Positions 25,201-37,506 of a stretch of 64,000 nucleotides of DNA are shown piece by piece (position 1 is the first letter of the stretch; each line of letters opens with the position of its first letter). The position numbers and the translations under genes are program-made. The stretch comes from Phytoseiulus persimilis (Eukaryota > Arthropoda > Arachnida > Mesostigmata > Phytoseiidae). The notes below the pieces were generated by a model. It was not told the DNA's origin, made no database searches, and was given only the letters and a program-made list of their open reading frames with translations. The stretch spans positions 24,738,001 to 24,802,000 of the forward strand of contig CM075101.1 in assembly GCA_037576195.1 (NCBI GenBank), written 5' to 3'.

Positions 25201-28200
25201 TCCAACGACGGTGGGATATCATTCCGCAAGCGGAAGAGCGGGAGAGGGAAAATCGTCAATCTCAACCAATTTGCAAAACTGTCACAATAAAAGCCAACTC
25301 GCTGCGAGGCTGCCTCCGCGCATCACTGTCTAAAAATTGTGAATCGTGCACGTTCAGATCGAATCAACCACAAATTAGAAGTGAGTGCTATGAAACTAGC
25401 TGGAGGCTCTGTTTGAGAGTTCGTTTGGCTGCGGCAGTGGCAAAAAACAAGAAATTAGGATAAAAATCTCTAATGATCAGCGGCTTGATTAGCGGCCGAG
25501 AGCCCGTCAGGCCGAGGCCCTCTATTCCCTCACGCCAACCGAGGCCCTTCTCCCAGATCCCCGTCGTTTTTTCCTCGAACACTGATTAGGAGAAGCGCCG
25601 AGTGAGCTTCAATATTTCGCGAACACTACAAATAGAGCGCCGTCGACTCGGAGCTTCCGCAGAGTTCAAGTCTTGTTAATTGGTTTCGGTTGCTCGCTTT
25701 TCGCGGTTAGAGTCTGGGAACTGTTCTGCGTGTGAAGCAGGATTGTCTTGTTCTGTCCGAGCGCCGACTCGCCTTCTGAGTCGGGAGTGTTGAGAGATAT
25801 CAATTCGCGTCGTTCCGTGTCCTCTGGCTCGCTGCTACATAGTACGCATTCGAGGCAGAGGAAAGTAGGAAAACCTGCTGCGAGCGATGAACCAGTCTCG
25901 TGAGAGCGCTCTGCTGGAAATCGTGGAAGAGGCCACAACCGAAACACTCTTCGCTCTCCAGGGTGCCTTTAAAGGAAAACACGGACGAACTGCTCGTTGA
26001 TGCTACTGCTCCGTGGCAACATCAGCGATATCGGCCCGGCTGGTTCCCAATGCTGGTTCGCTCTGGTCACTGGAGCCTAAACTGGAAGCTAATCCAATCA
26101 GAGGTCCGGAGGACGCGGTTTATTCTTTCTCCGATCGAGGGGACCGCCGTCCTCGAACTCGTGTACGTAGTTCGAGACAGAGCTCAAGTGGACCACTCAG
26201 CGAATGGGATGGGACAGCTCATCCGTGCGCCGCGGAGTTCCGCCTTGAGAGAGTGAGACGTATCGGCGTCCTGCATATTGTACACAGAATCAATGTTAGC
26301 AAGTGTCGTGAGTGTGTGGTACGTTAACAATGACACGAGCGCTCTCTTTCTGTTCATTGTTGGGACAGCGGGAAGCCTCTTCCCTTTTTCTATTTATACT
26401 CAGACTCCTGGTGTTGTCAGCCCAATAACTCAGACGAACAAAATGTAAGTTGCTGGATGCCGTCGCGGGAGGGCTGCAACATTGAGTCCTCGCTGACATT
26501 GTATGTTCCGCGCGAGTGTGTCCAAAATCTGATGTGCGTAGCTCGAGCGATGTCGGGCCACGGTTCGAAGCGTTCGGGAGCTCATGCTTCTGACGAGTTT
26601 AGAGGAACTATCTTCGATCCAGAAACGCGTGCTCCAGGGAAGTCGACCCACGGCTCTGAGTTCACAGCTCCTTATTTCGCGAAACAACCTCGCCGCGCTG
26701 CGCAATCTCTCGCGACCACAGAACCCAGACCGAGGACTCGACGCGATGGCCTGTCCCGATCGAAAGAAATATCGGAGAGTTCCAATCAGTGATATGATAA
26801 TTTGGTCGCTATCGCGTATTCGGACGCACAGCGAAGGTTTCCTCTATACGCATCTTCGGCCGTCCGCATAAATTCATAACTCTTCGCGGAGGCGAAAGCG
26901 AGCCCTGGCTGGCCCCTGAAAGAACGAGGAGCGTTTGTTCAAGGGGTTGAAGGGAGCTCGGACAGGGTGACTTGGGAGGAAAGGGAGCGGGGGGAGCTAC
27001 CGGATGTAGGCAGCCGTTTTTGGCCGAGGGGACAATCCCGCGCCACCAAACATCGGAAATGGCTATTTGCCCCATGGGTGGTTGCAGCGTTCGTGGTGCT
27101 CGTGGCCCGTGGGGCTACGACGCTGGCGGACGTTGATTCAGGGCTTTGGGTAGGTGGGGCGGGACCGGTGGAGGCGTTCGTTCGTTCCGCATATGCGATA
27201 GCAGAAGTAGAAGACAACGAAGCGAACCAACTCCGTGTTTCGCTCTCGATTTTCCTCGTCGGTCGAGGTGCTCCCTGTGCATATCGCTCAAGTTGGTGCT
27301 TCGATTCGGATCCCTGAAATGAACACAGTAGTTTGCTCTCCATGCATCGTATTCTCAACGTGGATTCCTTGAATTCACAACACTAGTTTGAAAGGTGAGG
27401 TAGTCGACAGGAGTCGGGATCGAAGTCCGGTATGCCGTTGCGAATGCTGAGTATTCTTTCCATCTTGAGAAAAATCGCTGTTTCGCCAGCATCTACCGTT
27501 TTTCTCAGAGAGAACCCACTCAATAATCCAGTCGTTCGTGATTATCTTGTTCCGTCCGTCAGCGAGTGAACACTCCGGATGGGTCAATAGCGTGACGGGC
27601 GGCAGGAGTACCTGCTGCCATCTCGTCGCTGTCCTCCTGAATGCGTACCGCTCTTCTCCAGCTGCTCGCTGCCTTTGATGATGAATCAGATGGCTCTCGT
27701 GACGGATACCCGATCTGAGACGAACGGGGAGAAAGATAGGAGGACACCGGCGCCGCTACTTCCTCCACTGGCGAAATAAGTCCGCGAGCACCAGCCAATT
27801 TCGTGCTTGGGCAGTGGAGCACACGATGTTACGAAGTGTCATACTTGTTCTCCTTTCCGGCCTGTCCCGCCCCCACCCTGATCGGAGGAATGAAAAACAA
27901 ACGAGATCTCGGTGTACAAGCACGCATCGGTTGTTTCTGAATGCCGACTGTGGCTGGGAGCCGCACAACTTGCCATCGACTGGAAGACCAAACGGAGACT
28001 TGACAAAAGTTTATGTACGTGCCACCTGTTCGCGCCGCGGAGATGAGCTCCCTGGCTTGGACGGGACCGGCTTCTCGTCGTTGACGCAATTTGGCGTTCG
28101 GCACGTATTTTCCAGGGAGCGTTCGAAGGACGGCGGATACTCCCGGCATAGACATACTACTGGAAATGGGCGGTTGGACGAACATGCAACGGGACCGAGC

Positions 28201-31200
28201 GGAGGGGAGATTTAATATTCATACGACATTCCTCTACGCCACAGCTTCCTAGTCCGGGCCTTTAATAACCATAATGGCAAGGAGCCCACCACAGACAGAC
28301 GACGAGGAGGAGCGTCCGAAGCGCGCACCGCAAGGACGCTCGAGGCGACGGTGGAACGAGAAACAGCCAACAGTCGGTCGGCTGTCGAGTATTTTTATAT
28401 TGAGCACGTATCAGCAAGTTTTCTCTCTGACGGCAGCTTCCTAAACTGGGAGTGTCTGGATAGAAGTCGCAGGGGAAGCGCTGCCGGTGATTGCGGCCGC
28501 CTCATGGGATACCTGCTGCCAGGTTTGAGAAGTTTGGAATGTTTGCTGTCCGAGTGCCTTGTGTAGCGAGCTGCGCGGCGGTTGTTTTTCCATCTGAAGG
28601 CAACTGAGCCTCTCAAATATGTATTGACTGGCTGCCATTTATGTGTTCACCTCTGATCTCCCGCTCTGGACCAATATAATGCCGTCAGTTACGACGCCGG
28701 CTTCTGATGAAAACGGATATGGCGTAATCTCATCTCCACGATGGCGTACCAGTCAGCAAGCTCGCCTGCCGTACGGCCAGCCGGACGTTAATACTTCCTT
28801 TTGGGCAGCCAGGGATTAGGGCTGAGACAAGAACGTTCTCCTTGCAAGCGTCGTCCCGGGAGTTCATTGATGACTGGCCAACTGCGGCTGAGGCGCGCAG
28901 AAGACCAGGAAGGAAAACGTGGAAACCCGTCGTGTGGGAAAAATTCTCGCCGACTCGGGAAGGAGCTCTCGGGAATCGCGCTTCCGCAAGCCGGGGAAAG
29001 GTCGGGGCTCCGACCCATAGGAGCGGAATCTCGGCTCGAGACGCCTTCATCAAGATTTTCTGCGGTGGATTTGGGGGAATCCGAGCGGCGCGCTGCAAGG
29101 CCTGTCGGTATCTCGCCGGCTGTTGGTTCGGCGGCGATTCCCTGTTGGGCATCTGTGGCTGCCGGCCGACCTTGATGCAAGAACCTCCCGGAAGAGCTAG
29201 CATTTTTGCTTTTGTTTCGCTCCGGTGATTCGACACGTTCTGGAGCAGCGTCCGCCGCTGGGTGGCTTCTGCTTCTCTTCCGTTACCCCGATCGCGTATC
29301 GTGCCAGCTCCAGTTGTTGTTGGCAGTGGTGCTTCCCGTCTGTGGCTCTCTAGATTTAGTCCCGTCCTGGGTCTGCCGACGTGTATGTTTGTGTGTAAGT
29401 TATACCCTGAGCATTTGCAACAGCACGCAGTCCCCTCAGAAACCCAGCGGAGAAAGCTTCTTAGTCTCAGGTGAGGGGGAGCTTCGATGCTGAGTCACTA
29501 CTTCCCGCCGCTCAGAGACCGCCAGGTTCGCTCGCCCGCTCGCATCAAATTGTTGCTTATGGCTACATATACCGCCGCCATCTCCCCATCAGAGATGAGG
29601 TTAACTTAGCCGAGTTTGGCTGTCTACAAGCCCAAAGCACCGAATCCGTTCGGCAAACCTGACCTCCAGCTGATCGCCGTATCGAGCTCACTGGGCGAAA
29701 TTCAGGAAACTCGTTGCGTATTTCCCGCAGCTCAGCGAGAGCGCTCATGACACTCGGATCGTTCGAAAATTCCGTCGGGTGAACGTGTGGATAAGGGTCA
29801 AGTGCGCCAAGCGAGGTCGGGATGCGTTTCGAAATCCATCCTCAAGAACGTGCGTTCGGGGCAGAACGGGCTCAGAAGCTATTTGCATGAAGCGAACAAG
29901 AGTGGACTACCTGTGGAGTGCCAGCGAGAGAGTCTCAAACTCATTATTCCCACTGCGAGCCGGGGCCATCTGCAATATTGCTCATGTCGACGCGACGGGG
30001 CCAGGAGGATGGAGAGGTCCGTCCTTGGATGTCATTCAAGAATCTTGCTCCTGCTCTATTCCAAACTTCGAATGGGAGCAGAGAAATTCCAGGATCGTTC
30101 GAAGCTACATAGCTGGGACGACATGATAGATTTTCGACCTAACTCCCTCTGTCGAGAGAAAAACTCAAAGGAGAAGGCTCTGTGGCGGGTCTTGAGTTCG
30201 TTCGCTGCATGAAATATCCGTGATCGGACTCATCTTGCTCGAAGCCCCGGGTTGCTTCTGCATGCAAGCGGGTCGAAAGAGCGTCTGCAAGAAGCGTCAA
30301 GGTAGGAAATTTTACCTTAGTCATAAATTGATTAGACTTCCTCCCCACACCGAATGAGTCAGCCCGTGGCTCGTTCGGAGCTTGAGGCTTCGCCAAGGGT
30401 GCCATTGAGACAAATTAGGAAATGACTTCAGAGCAGAATCGGGATCACCGTCCAAAATGAGGAGCCGAAGACGGAACACCCCTCACATACAGAATTCCTG
30501 ATACAGCGGGCTCCACAAAAGTCAGGAAACGGAGTTGATTCGTCCGCCTGAAAGAAAAGGAGCACACCCTTCGGAGGACTATATTTTTGGAATGGGTGAC
30601 ACAGCCTGATTCCCGAGTGGTATTCGTCCGCATTTGCCGTCCACCCGGACTAGTCGGAAGGCGACGAGGGCCACGGGCTCAGTGAAGACCCGAAGGTCTT
30701 TTATCTTTCCGTTGCTTGGGATTGTGAAAGCCGCTGCCGCATCACCGATGCAGAACAAGATCCTTTGCTCGGCCTGTTCCTGTTCTGCAGCCTGGTGTTT
30801 TTTTTTTTGTGCTGAGCATCGATCCGCCGATGGATCGATTCCTTGCGCAATCCACTCGAGCCGGAACCGAGCCTCCTCACTGGAACTTTCCGATGAGTTG
30901 GATGCAACTCTTCGAGAACCAAAATCGTAGCAACCTCAATCTAATAGGAGCTCAGACTCGACGACATCGGCGTGACCGCCATCAAATCCAGTTCGAACTC
31001 GTTGGAGAGTTCGGTCGTGACTGAGCTGTTTCGCTCGAGCACATTGCAAGTTATACATCGAGGGCCAGCAATCCTTCGTGCTCAGCTCACAGCTGGGCGC
31101 TTGTGACGCAACCCACATTATCCATCGGATCACTTGAGCGCCGTTTTCGGCCTGATTGTCCTGAGTTCCCGTAGGGTTGGCTCATTAGGGTTGTTGAACG

Positions 31201-32286
31201 TTGTATTGCAACACACAGTTCCAAAAGCTCACAAATAAACACGACTGGTGGATGAGAGCGGATGAATCACGCCCTCTTGTTGTACGACTCTGGCTCCCGA
31301 CTACTACTGCGAAGTGTTCAAATATGCACCAAGGTGCGAGTGCTTTTGGAGGGCCCCAACGAGCGAGCCATCCATCGAGCGGGCGGTGAGGCAAGCGAGC
31401 TTGCAGTGAAGCGGCGGGGGCGCTTCTAACAATATGTTGCATTAATTTATTCGTCGTTCATTCATCTCAACGGCGAGCGAACGAAAAGGAACCCTTGGGG
31501 CTTTGGCGTCGATCGCGAAAACTCAGCCGGGGGTCAGCCGACCGACCCGCGCTTCAGCAATGGGACTCTCTAGCTGCTGCTTCGTTTCAATAGAGAAATG
31601 GGGCTCTTTACATTTGCCAAATTGCTTCACAACTTCCTCGCCTCCTCTCCCGTCCTCGGATCGTTCCTTACTTCTCCCCGTGTCGTCGTCTTGGCCCCTC
31701 TATTGTTTTGACCGCCCTTGATAATGATGAGGTTTCTGAAAAAGAGGGCGAGAGCGGCAGAGAACGAAATCTCGGGGGGTCCTTTGTATTTCCGGAATTG
31801 TTTCGGTGAAGATTCTGTTTATTGGTGTCAAGGCGAGTGGACCGAAGCTTCGGAATCGCCGGCGATCAGCGTGACAAGATGGAGCTGATCTCTGTGAACC
31901 CTCGGAGTTATTGCCAGGGGCAGACGAACCTTCCTCCGCATATTTTCCTCCGAGGGGAATATGCAGAAAGGTCGGACACACTCCACCTGGCCCCCGTACC
32001 GACCTTCCTCGTTCGAGGTTCTCCGGTGTGTCCTTTTAGACGGGCCACACTCCGTCGAGTCGACTACTTCCGCGGAGCGAGATTACCTGGTTCGCATGAA
32101 AACTCGCACTAAATCGTATCACCATCGAAATCATGTCCTTCTGAGACCCCCGAACGTTTGAGAATCCCTCCAGGTTCCGAGAAACACACCGATGTATTCG
32201 GTGTTCGAGACTGCGGTTGTTATGAGAAGAAGTCGATACAATGCTCTTTCGCGAATTGGTTTCTTCGTTTTCATTCGAATTCCGAA
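25201..32286. other. No gene supported
   Basis: Overlapping ORFs of 60-140 codons on both strands, none with a recognised domain. A plus frame at 27.04-27.3 kb has a hydrophobic run (WVVAAFVVLVA) but no ATG. A T-run lies at 30798-30808. Confidence 0.4.
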
Positions 32287-32727
32287 TCATATGTCAGAGT
32301 AGCAAAGCTGTTTTCGCCTCCTCGGGATAAGCGATCCGGTTTGGGGTCTCCAGGTTTTCCGAGAGTGTCGAAAAATCACCTCAGCCGAGTGTTGAACCTG
32401 CCGACTGTTGACTTCTATGTGGGACGTCGTGGAAGTATTTGAACCCATGCGCCTCGAAATATTCGTTCCGCCTCTCGCAACGACTTCCGGAAACTCCTGA
32501 TCCCGGAAACTCGCGGAAGTTGTGAGGAAAAGATGCGGTCTCGAGGCATCGAATCGAAGTGCCTTGAGAGGCGTTTCGTAGAGAGGGACATTCGAAACAT
32601 AGTGTTCATCGTTTCGAGCGGTAGCCCCTTCGTCAACAGAGTCCTCGGTTCGAAACAACAGTCTCTCGTCCGAACGCAGCATGTCTACCGCCGGCCAGTT
32701 CCCTCTCCCGTTGCCAGCGTCGTGCAT
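32287..32727 (-). CDS. Unrecognised 146-residue ORF, possible ART-like fragment
   Basis: An ATG at 32727 opens a frame with LLFRTEDSVDEGATARNDEH and FLTTSASFRD. These could correspond to the L-Y-R-A-D-S / P-R-G-H-N-E-Y and V-S-T-S-L-S segments of the ART fold, at roughly the right spacing. No E-x-E exon was identified downstream, and the opposite strand is also open here. Tentative. Confidence 0.25.
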   Translation of the reverse strand: MHDAGNGRGNWPAVDMLRSDERLLFRTEDSVDEGATARNDEHYVSNVPLYETPLKALRFDASRPHLFLTTSASFRDQEFPEVVARGGTNISRRMGSNTSTTSHIEVNSRQVQHSAEVIFRHSRKTWRPQTGSLIPRRRKQLCYSDI

Positions 32728-35377
32728 ATTTCATCCCCAGCAAGCGTGATGCGTTCCAGCGTTAGCTCTCGTTTTTGCCGCTGTGAGTTCCGAAGCTGCT
32801 CACAGCGGCGCGTACTCCAGACGACGTTTTTGCTGTTTGGGCGTGTAGTTCCGCATGCAGCATCGCCGTCAGTCACTCGGGCGGGCCGCGTGGAAACATA
32901 TGTGTGCAGCTCCGCCGTGGAAAAGTGGAGCCAGGTATATGTGTTAGCGGCGCTGGAGTCAAGCATCGTTATTTTCTCGGAAACTTCGTCGTCCTATGAC
33001 AATACTCGGCCGAGTTCCGAAGAGACCCTGCATGCACCTGGCGCACGTACGGGTGAAGTTCACCAATAGAGGAGAGCTCGATCCGCGCATTGTTCATGTC
33101 GGGAACAAAGCTCCCGAACGTAACCCGATCGAGTCCGGTGTTAATCAGTCTATTGTATGGCGAGGATCTTCTCGGTTTTTGTTCAAGCTGTCGCCAGCTC
33201 TGAAGAACGAGAAGTGCCACGGACTGTCCTACAATGCGGTTGAATTTGTAGCCACTCTCCGGCTCATGGCCGAGCGACTAATAGACAGACAGTGGGATGA
33301 AACGGGCCCTGGTGCAGCTGCTGCGACCTAGCTCACCGGGAGTAAAAAGAGTAGCGGCAAAATTGGGAACCGGGCGTATGTTCCTCTATTGAAGTAGCGG
33401 CCGAGGCAACGCAAGCTTTCTGCTGTAAAGTTTTATACTGAGTTAGGTGGGCGCGCTGCGTATCGGCGGCTCCGACTCAATGTTTCCGAAGACGAGTCCT
33501 CAAAGCTAGACATTCTCTACTGAACTGCGACTCGCGGTGATTCTGCGGAACAACGCGAAATACATTTTATTCAACTGCCGATTCCTTGTTGGATTCATTC
33601 ATCGTCATTCTGCACCGACGAACATCTGATACAGTTTGTTTCGGCCTCTGGTCTGCCATTTCGAGTGTCGGGCAAAGAGATTTATCCCGCTGCCGGACCT
33701 TCAAACGCAGCTTCTATTACGAACGGGGTCCGGTCCGCGACACGAAGGGGAAAACCTGCGTTCAAGATGACAAGAGATGGAGAGGGAGGTGGGAGAATTA
33801 ACAAAAAGTCACCCAACGCTGCGCGATTCGTCGCGGCCGGCAGCACTAAGTAAATGATGCAGCACGTTGCTCAGCCCACATGCGGCTTCATTTATCTTAC
33901 ATTGAATACCCCTCAGGTTCTCTTAGCAATTACAAATATTTTCCCATTATTGCCCCCCTTCAACACGATCGAGCACATCCGCCGGCCGGGCCGCCAACAA
34001 ACCCGACGACGGGGAAACGCGCCAGGGCTAACGGGCCGCAAGAGGGCGGACGAGCGAGCGAGCAGGCTCAATTCAATAAATCAACTCCCCCTCCCCATGG
34101 GCGCCACTCGCTCATTCTCTCGAGGACTTTTTTTCGTGCGCGTCGACGTCTGTCAACTTACGTCACCGTTGGGAGCGTCCGTCTTTACGTGGGATAGTCG
34201 GCGCGGCCCGTATAGATTTCAGTGTATCCTAAATATCGACGGGATCACAATACGTATCATTCGAACGGTTTTGCGTGAACGAGCCAACAGTGCCGGAGAT
34301 TTTCGATCAATGGCGGACCCGCCTTTCAGAGCAAAATCAACGCACTTCGTTGAGGCGTCGTGTCATAGCTGCTATCGGGGCGAGAGTTTCGGACGGTTAT
34401 TCGGAAAACGAAATCCGGCGAACGCGTTTCCCGATATCCGGATGATTCTCTTTTTCCCCGCGGAAATACCGGCCGGAACTCAACTGCCAGTTGCGGAAGA
34501 GAGCGATAGATCCTTCAGCATCGGCGTATGGGTTTCGATCACTGAGGGGATGAAACTCGAGCTTCGCACCTCCCGCTGCTCCCGTTCCAGTTGAGTCCGC
34601 TGCTCTCCTGCGCCTCGACTAATAAAATTTTCGGTCCAGAATCAGCCCCTAATTGGCCGGATCCGGAGGGAGAACGAAACGCGCGCACGCCGTCTGTCGT
34701 TCGCAGAACTCAACCCTTCCACGAGCGTTTCTTCTCCCTCTGCACCGGGTCGCGACATATGGAGCTGAAGAAAAACAACTGTTGAAACAGTTTCCACAAA
34801 TCATCCGGAGTCTGTTTGCAACGATGCGGAAGACTAACCTCGTTCCCCGGATGCTACAGTTCTATCTACCAGAGACTTCTGCTTGGTACCCGCAAGGTCT
34901 CCGGCTTAGATTCTTTTAAGGAAATACCCGAGTGTGGCATCCGCGGAGTGGCGCCGGCTCAAATTCGGTTCCCACACTTTCTCCGGGTCGGGGCTAGCTC
35001 ACGGTTCTCCTTGTTGCTATGAATCCCGCCTCTGCATGCGTCCATCCGAATCAAGCGTGACGTTACAAAAGCTCGGTTGAGTATTCCGGGGAATCGCAGA
35101 TCAGGCCGCTAAATCCAGCTCGGGTGAACACGGTTCCACGAGGAATCGAGAACATGATTGCGGCACAAAACTCGTGCTACGTAATCGCGCCCAAATCTTC
35201 CGAAGGGCATCTTCCGAGAGCATGGGTACACCGTGCGTCCGTTGCAGATCGGAAAAAGAGCCGTTCGACATGAGCTCCGGCCATCCCTGTGCGGATTCGA
35301 GGAGGCCCGACAGAGTGCCGTGACGAGCAGAGCGCGGGTCAGGAGACTTCTGTTCGTTTCGAACATCTTGTTTCCAG
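32728..35377. other. No gene supported
   Basis: A 246-codon ATG-started plus ORF (33854-34594) covers part of the stretch but has no recognised domain. The missing first exon of the ART-like gene may lie here. Confidence 0.4.
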
Positions 35378-35597
35378 TGAAACTCGGTACTTTGGCAGCA
35401 ATAGACCCCCGTTGACATCATTTTTGTGGCAGCCGCGCCCAGATAATGGTTATGAAACGTTCATGAGCGACTCGACGCAGTGCTCACGTTTTGCTTCCGA
35501 CGTTTTTGTACATGGCACGTCGGGGTCTCATCTGGCTACGGATACAACGGTTTCTTTTTCGCCCAAACGCTCCGCACACATAGCATGGTGGAATGCG
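35378..35597 (+). CDS. ART-like exon with RPP and V-S-x-S motifs
   Basis: The acceptor cttgtttccag and a perfect donor GTGAGT at 35598 bound the exon. It needs a phase-2 upstream exon and ends in phase 0 after AWWNA. Confidence 0.5.
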
Positions 35598-37506
35598 GTG
35601 AGTGGCGACCGCACCATCACGACCAGGATTCATCGTCGTGTCGAAACGAGAGTCGAACCATCGAACGAGGGGACATTTTGTGTTCTCTACATCTCTGGTG
35701 TGCTGTGAACCGAGTTAATCCTCCATATGTGCGAGTCGTCCTTTCCACATCGATGGAATCTGTCATTTCCGACGGAGGAGAGACTGTCAGTGTCAAGTGA
35801 ATCATCGTCACCAAAGCGTTGTTGGGTTCGAGAATCGCCAATAGCTGAGACTTTGATATTCACGCGCATTACCCGATCAGATTTTCCTGCCCTCGGAGTT
35901 GGTGGTCGGCTTCGCGCTTAGCGAGTCCGAAGAGTTCGGGCTCTTGCACAATCTGTTATTTTCACCGATCGAATGAAGATCTGGCAACGAGCCGGATGAA
36001 TTCACCGGGTCTCGCATCCAGGAGATAATCAGCAGTCAATTCGAATCGCTCTCCAGATCCCTCGCTGTCCGTGATCAACGACCGAACGCGATTCTGCTCG
36101 CTGACCCACGCTCCAAGACTTAGAGTCCTCCTCTCTAAGTCAACTCGAAGGTCCCACATGAAGTCGGTGCGTCACACACAATGGCTGTTCAGTTTGCGTA
36201 ACCCTGATGTCGTTGAAGCGTGTTCTCTTCCCTGAGAACCTACTTTCTCCGGATGTTCTGTTCGAGGCTCCTGCTTCCGGGACCGCCAGCCGGACAATGG
36301 GGTCCAGCAGACAAACGAGCCTAAAACTCAAGAGCTCCCCCGAGAAAGATCGTCTGACCGACCTACTACTGCACGAAATTTAATTTCGACGACACACCGA
36401 CCGTTTATGGCGCATTGTGGTGGCGGAGCGAATACACATTTCATTACTCATTGAAACCGGCGACTGACGTGATGACTCGCCTGCCGGCTACTGCTCACGG
36501 GAGACCCGCTCATTCGGGTCGAGTTTATCACAATCTACGAATCGTCATTGCTTTGTGACGAGCGCAAGCTCAGTGGTCGCGTGAAGCCTCGAGGTACAGC
36601 AAGGCTTATTCTCGACTCGAAGTTAGCGATAGCTGTTCGTTGGAGCTTTCGATGGAGCCTAACTAACTAAAACCTCCAGATCCGAGGACCGAGCCGCACA
36701 GACAAAGATTTCATCGAAATGCACAAAGAAAGGAATGTGAACAAAGGAGCGCCTCTCGATGTAATTATGAAATCAACTCAGCCCGGAGGCATTTCGGAGT
36801 ATATCGTCGAGATCGACTCAGAGCTCTTCCCCGGGGAACACGAGTTGTTCATGCCCGCGGTTCCAGTTGCGAGGTGTGCGGTTCGCTCGTCAGCTTGCCT
36901 TCAAGGAGAACCAAGAGCGCTCGACGGGGACCGCGGAAAATCTCTTCAAAATCGGTGCATGGGAATGGGATTCCTCTAGAAAATATATTCCAAGCGTGAC
37001 GCCTTCTGTTCACAAGGATCCAGAACCTCAAGCAACATGAGCCTGACGATTCCTCCCTTGATTGTTCTATATTCAATGTTTAACAAAAAAGCGAGGAAGA
37101 AATCGGTGTTACAACGAGCGAAATTCTGTCGATGACCGTATCGAGGGGAACGCTGACTAACGCAAAACCTCGAATCTCGGTTCGGGGTCGATCCGCTGCA
37201 AGGTTCTTCATCGGTTCCACTCCTGTTGAAGATCCTTCAGAGGTCGAATCTCGAGCGTTTCTGGGATCGATACTATCTTGAGTCTCTGGTTCTTGCAGCG
37301 TTGACGGTCGGTCGCACAGAGCCGAGATTCTAGTCGAGTGATCGATGCTGCGCAAGGCTAGATTCGATTCGTTTAGGCTAACAAGTTTTGTTCTTCTTCC
37401 AGGTGAGTCAATGACATACGACCGAGAGCCAACGTCGAATCTGGCTTTCAAGAACGTGATCGCCTATCTTCCGGGCCAGCCCACTGAAGCCCAGGGCTTG
37501 AATTGA
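35378..37506 (+). CDS. Enterotoxin-A/pertussis-S1-like ADP-ribosyltransferase gene (exons incomplete)
   Basis: Two well-bounded exons read as an ART fold of the R-S-E class. The first holds SNRPP, then DVFVHGTSGS and VSFSPKRSAHIA. The distance from RPP to VSFS (49 residues) equals that in heat-labile enterotoxin A, where the counterpart is VSTSLSLRSAHLA. The second holds EYIVEID (the Y-x-Y-x-I strand) and FPGEHELF, an E-x-E pair. Exon 1 ends in phase 0 at a GTGAGT and exon 2 begins in phase 0. The arginine expected two residues after the start of the first motif (L-Y-R-A-D-S in LT) is Phe here, so activity is doubtful. The start exon and signal peptide were not found. The 3' structure is unresolved. 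A eukaryotic ART of this type may be laterally acquired; that is inference. Confidence 0.45.
36680..36873 (+). CDS. ART-like exon with E-x-E motif
   Basis: The acceptor follows a ctaac branch-like sequence (aacctccag). It encodes SEYIVEIDSELFPGEHELFM. The suggested donor GTGTGC at 36874 is weak. Without splicing the frame runs to a stop at 36977-36979. Confidence 0.45.
37403..37506 (+). CDS. Possible terminal exon of the ART-like gene
   Basis: A strong acceptor (ttgttcttcttccag) precedes SMTYDREPTSNLAFKNVIAY and a stop TGA at 37504-37506. It must be entered in phase 1, but the preceding exon as drawn ends in phase 2. An open stretch 37092-37281 (VTTSEILSMTVSRG) may be an intermediate exon. 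The join remains unsolved. Confidence 0.3.

Noticed and set aside
33854..34594. 246-codon ATG-started plus ORF
   Set aside because: Kept out of the gene list because no domain, signal peptide or splice evidence supports it and the context is stop-poor.
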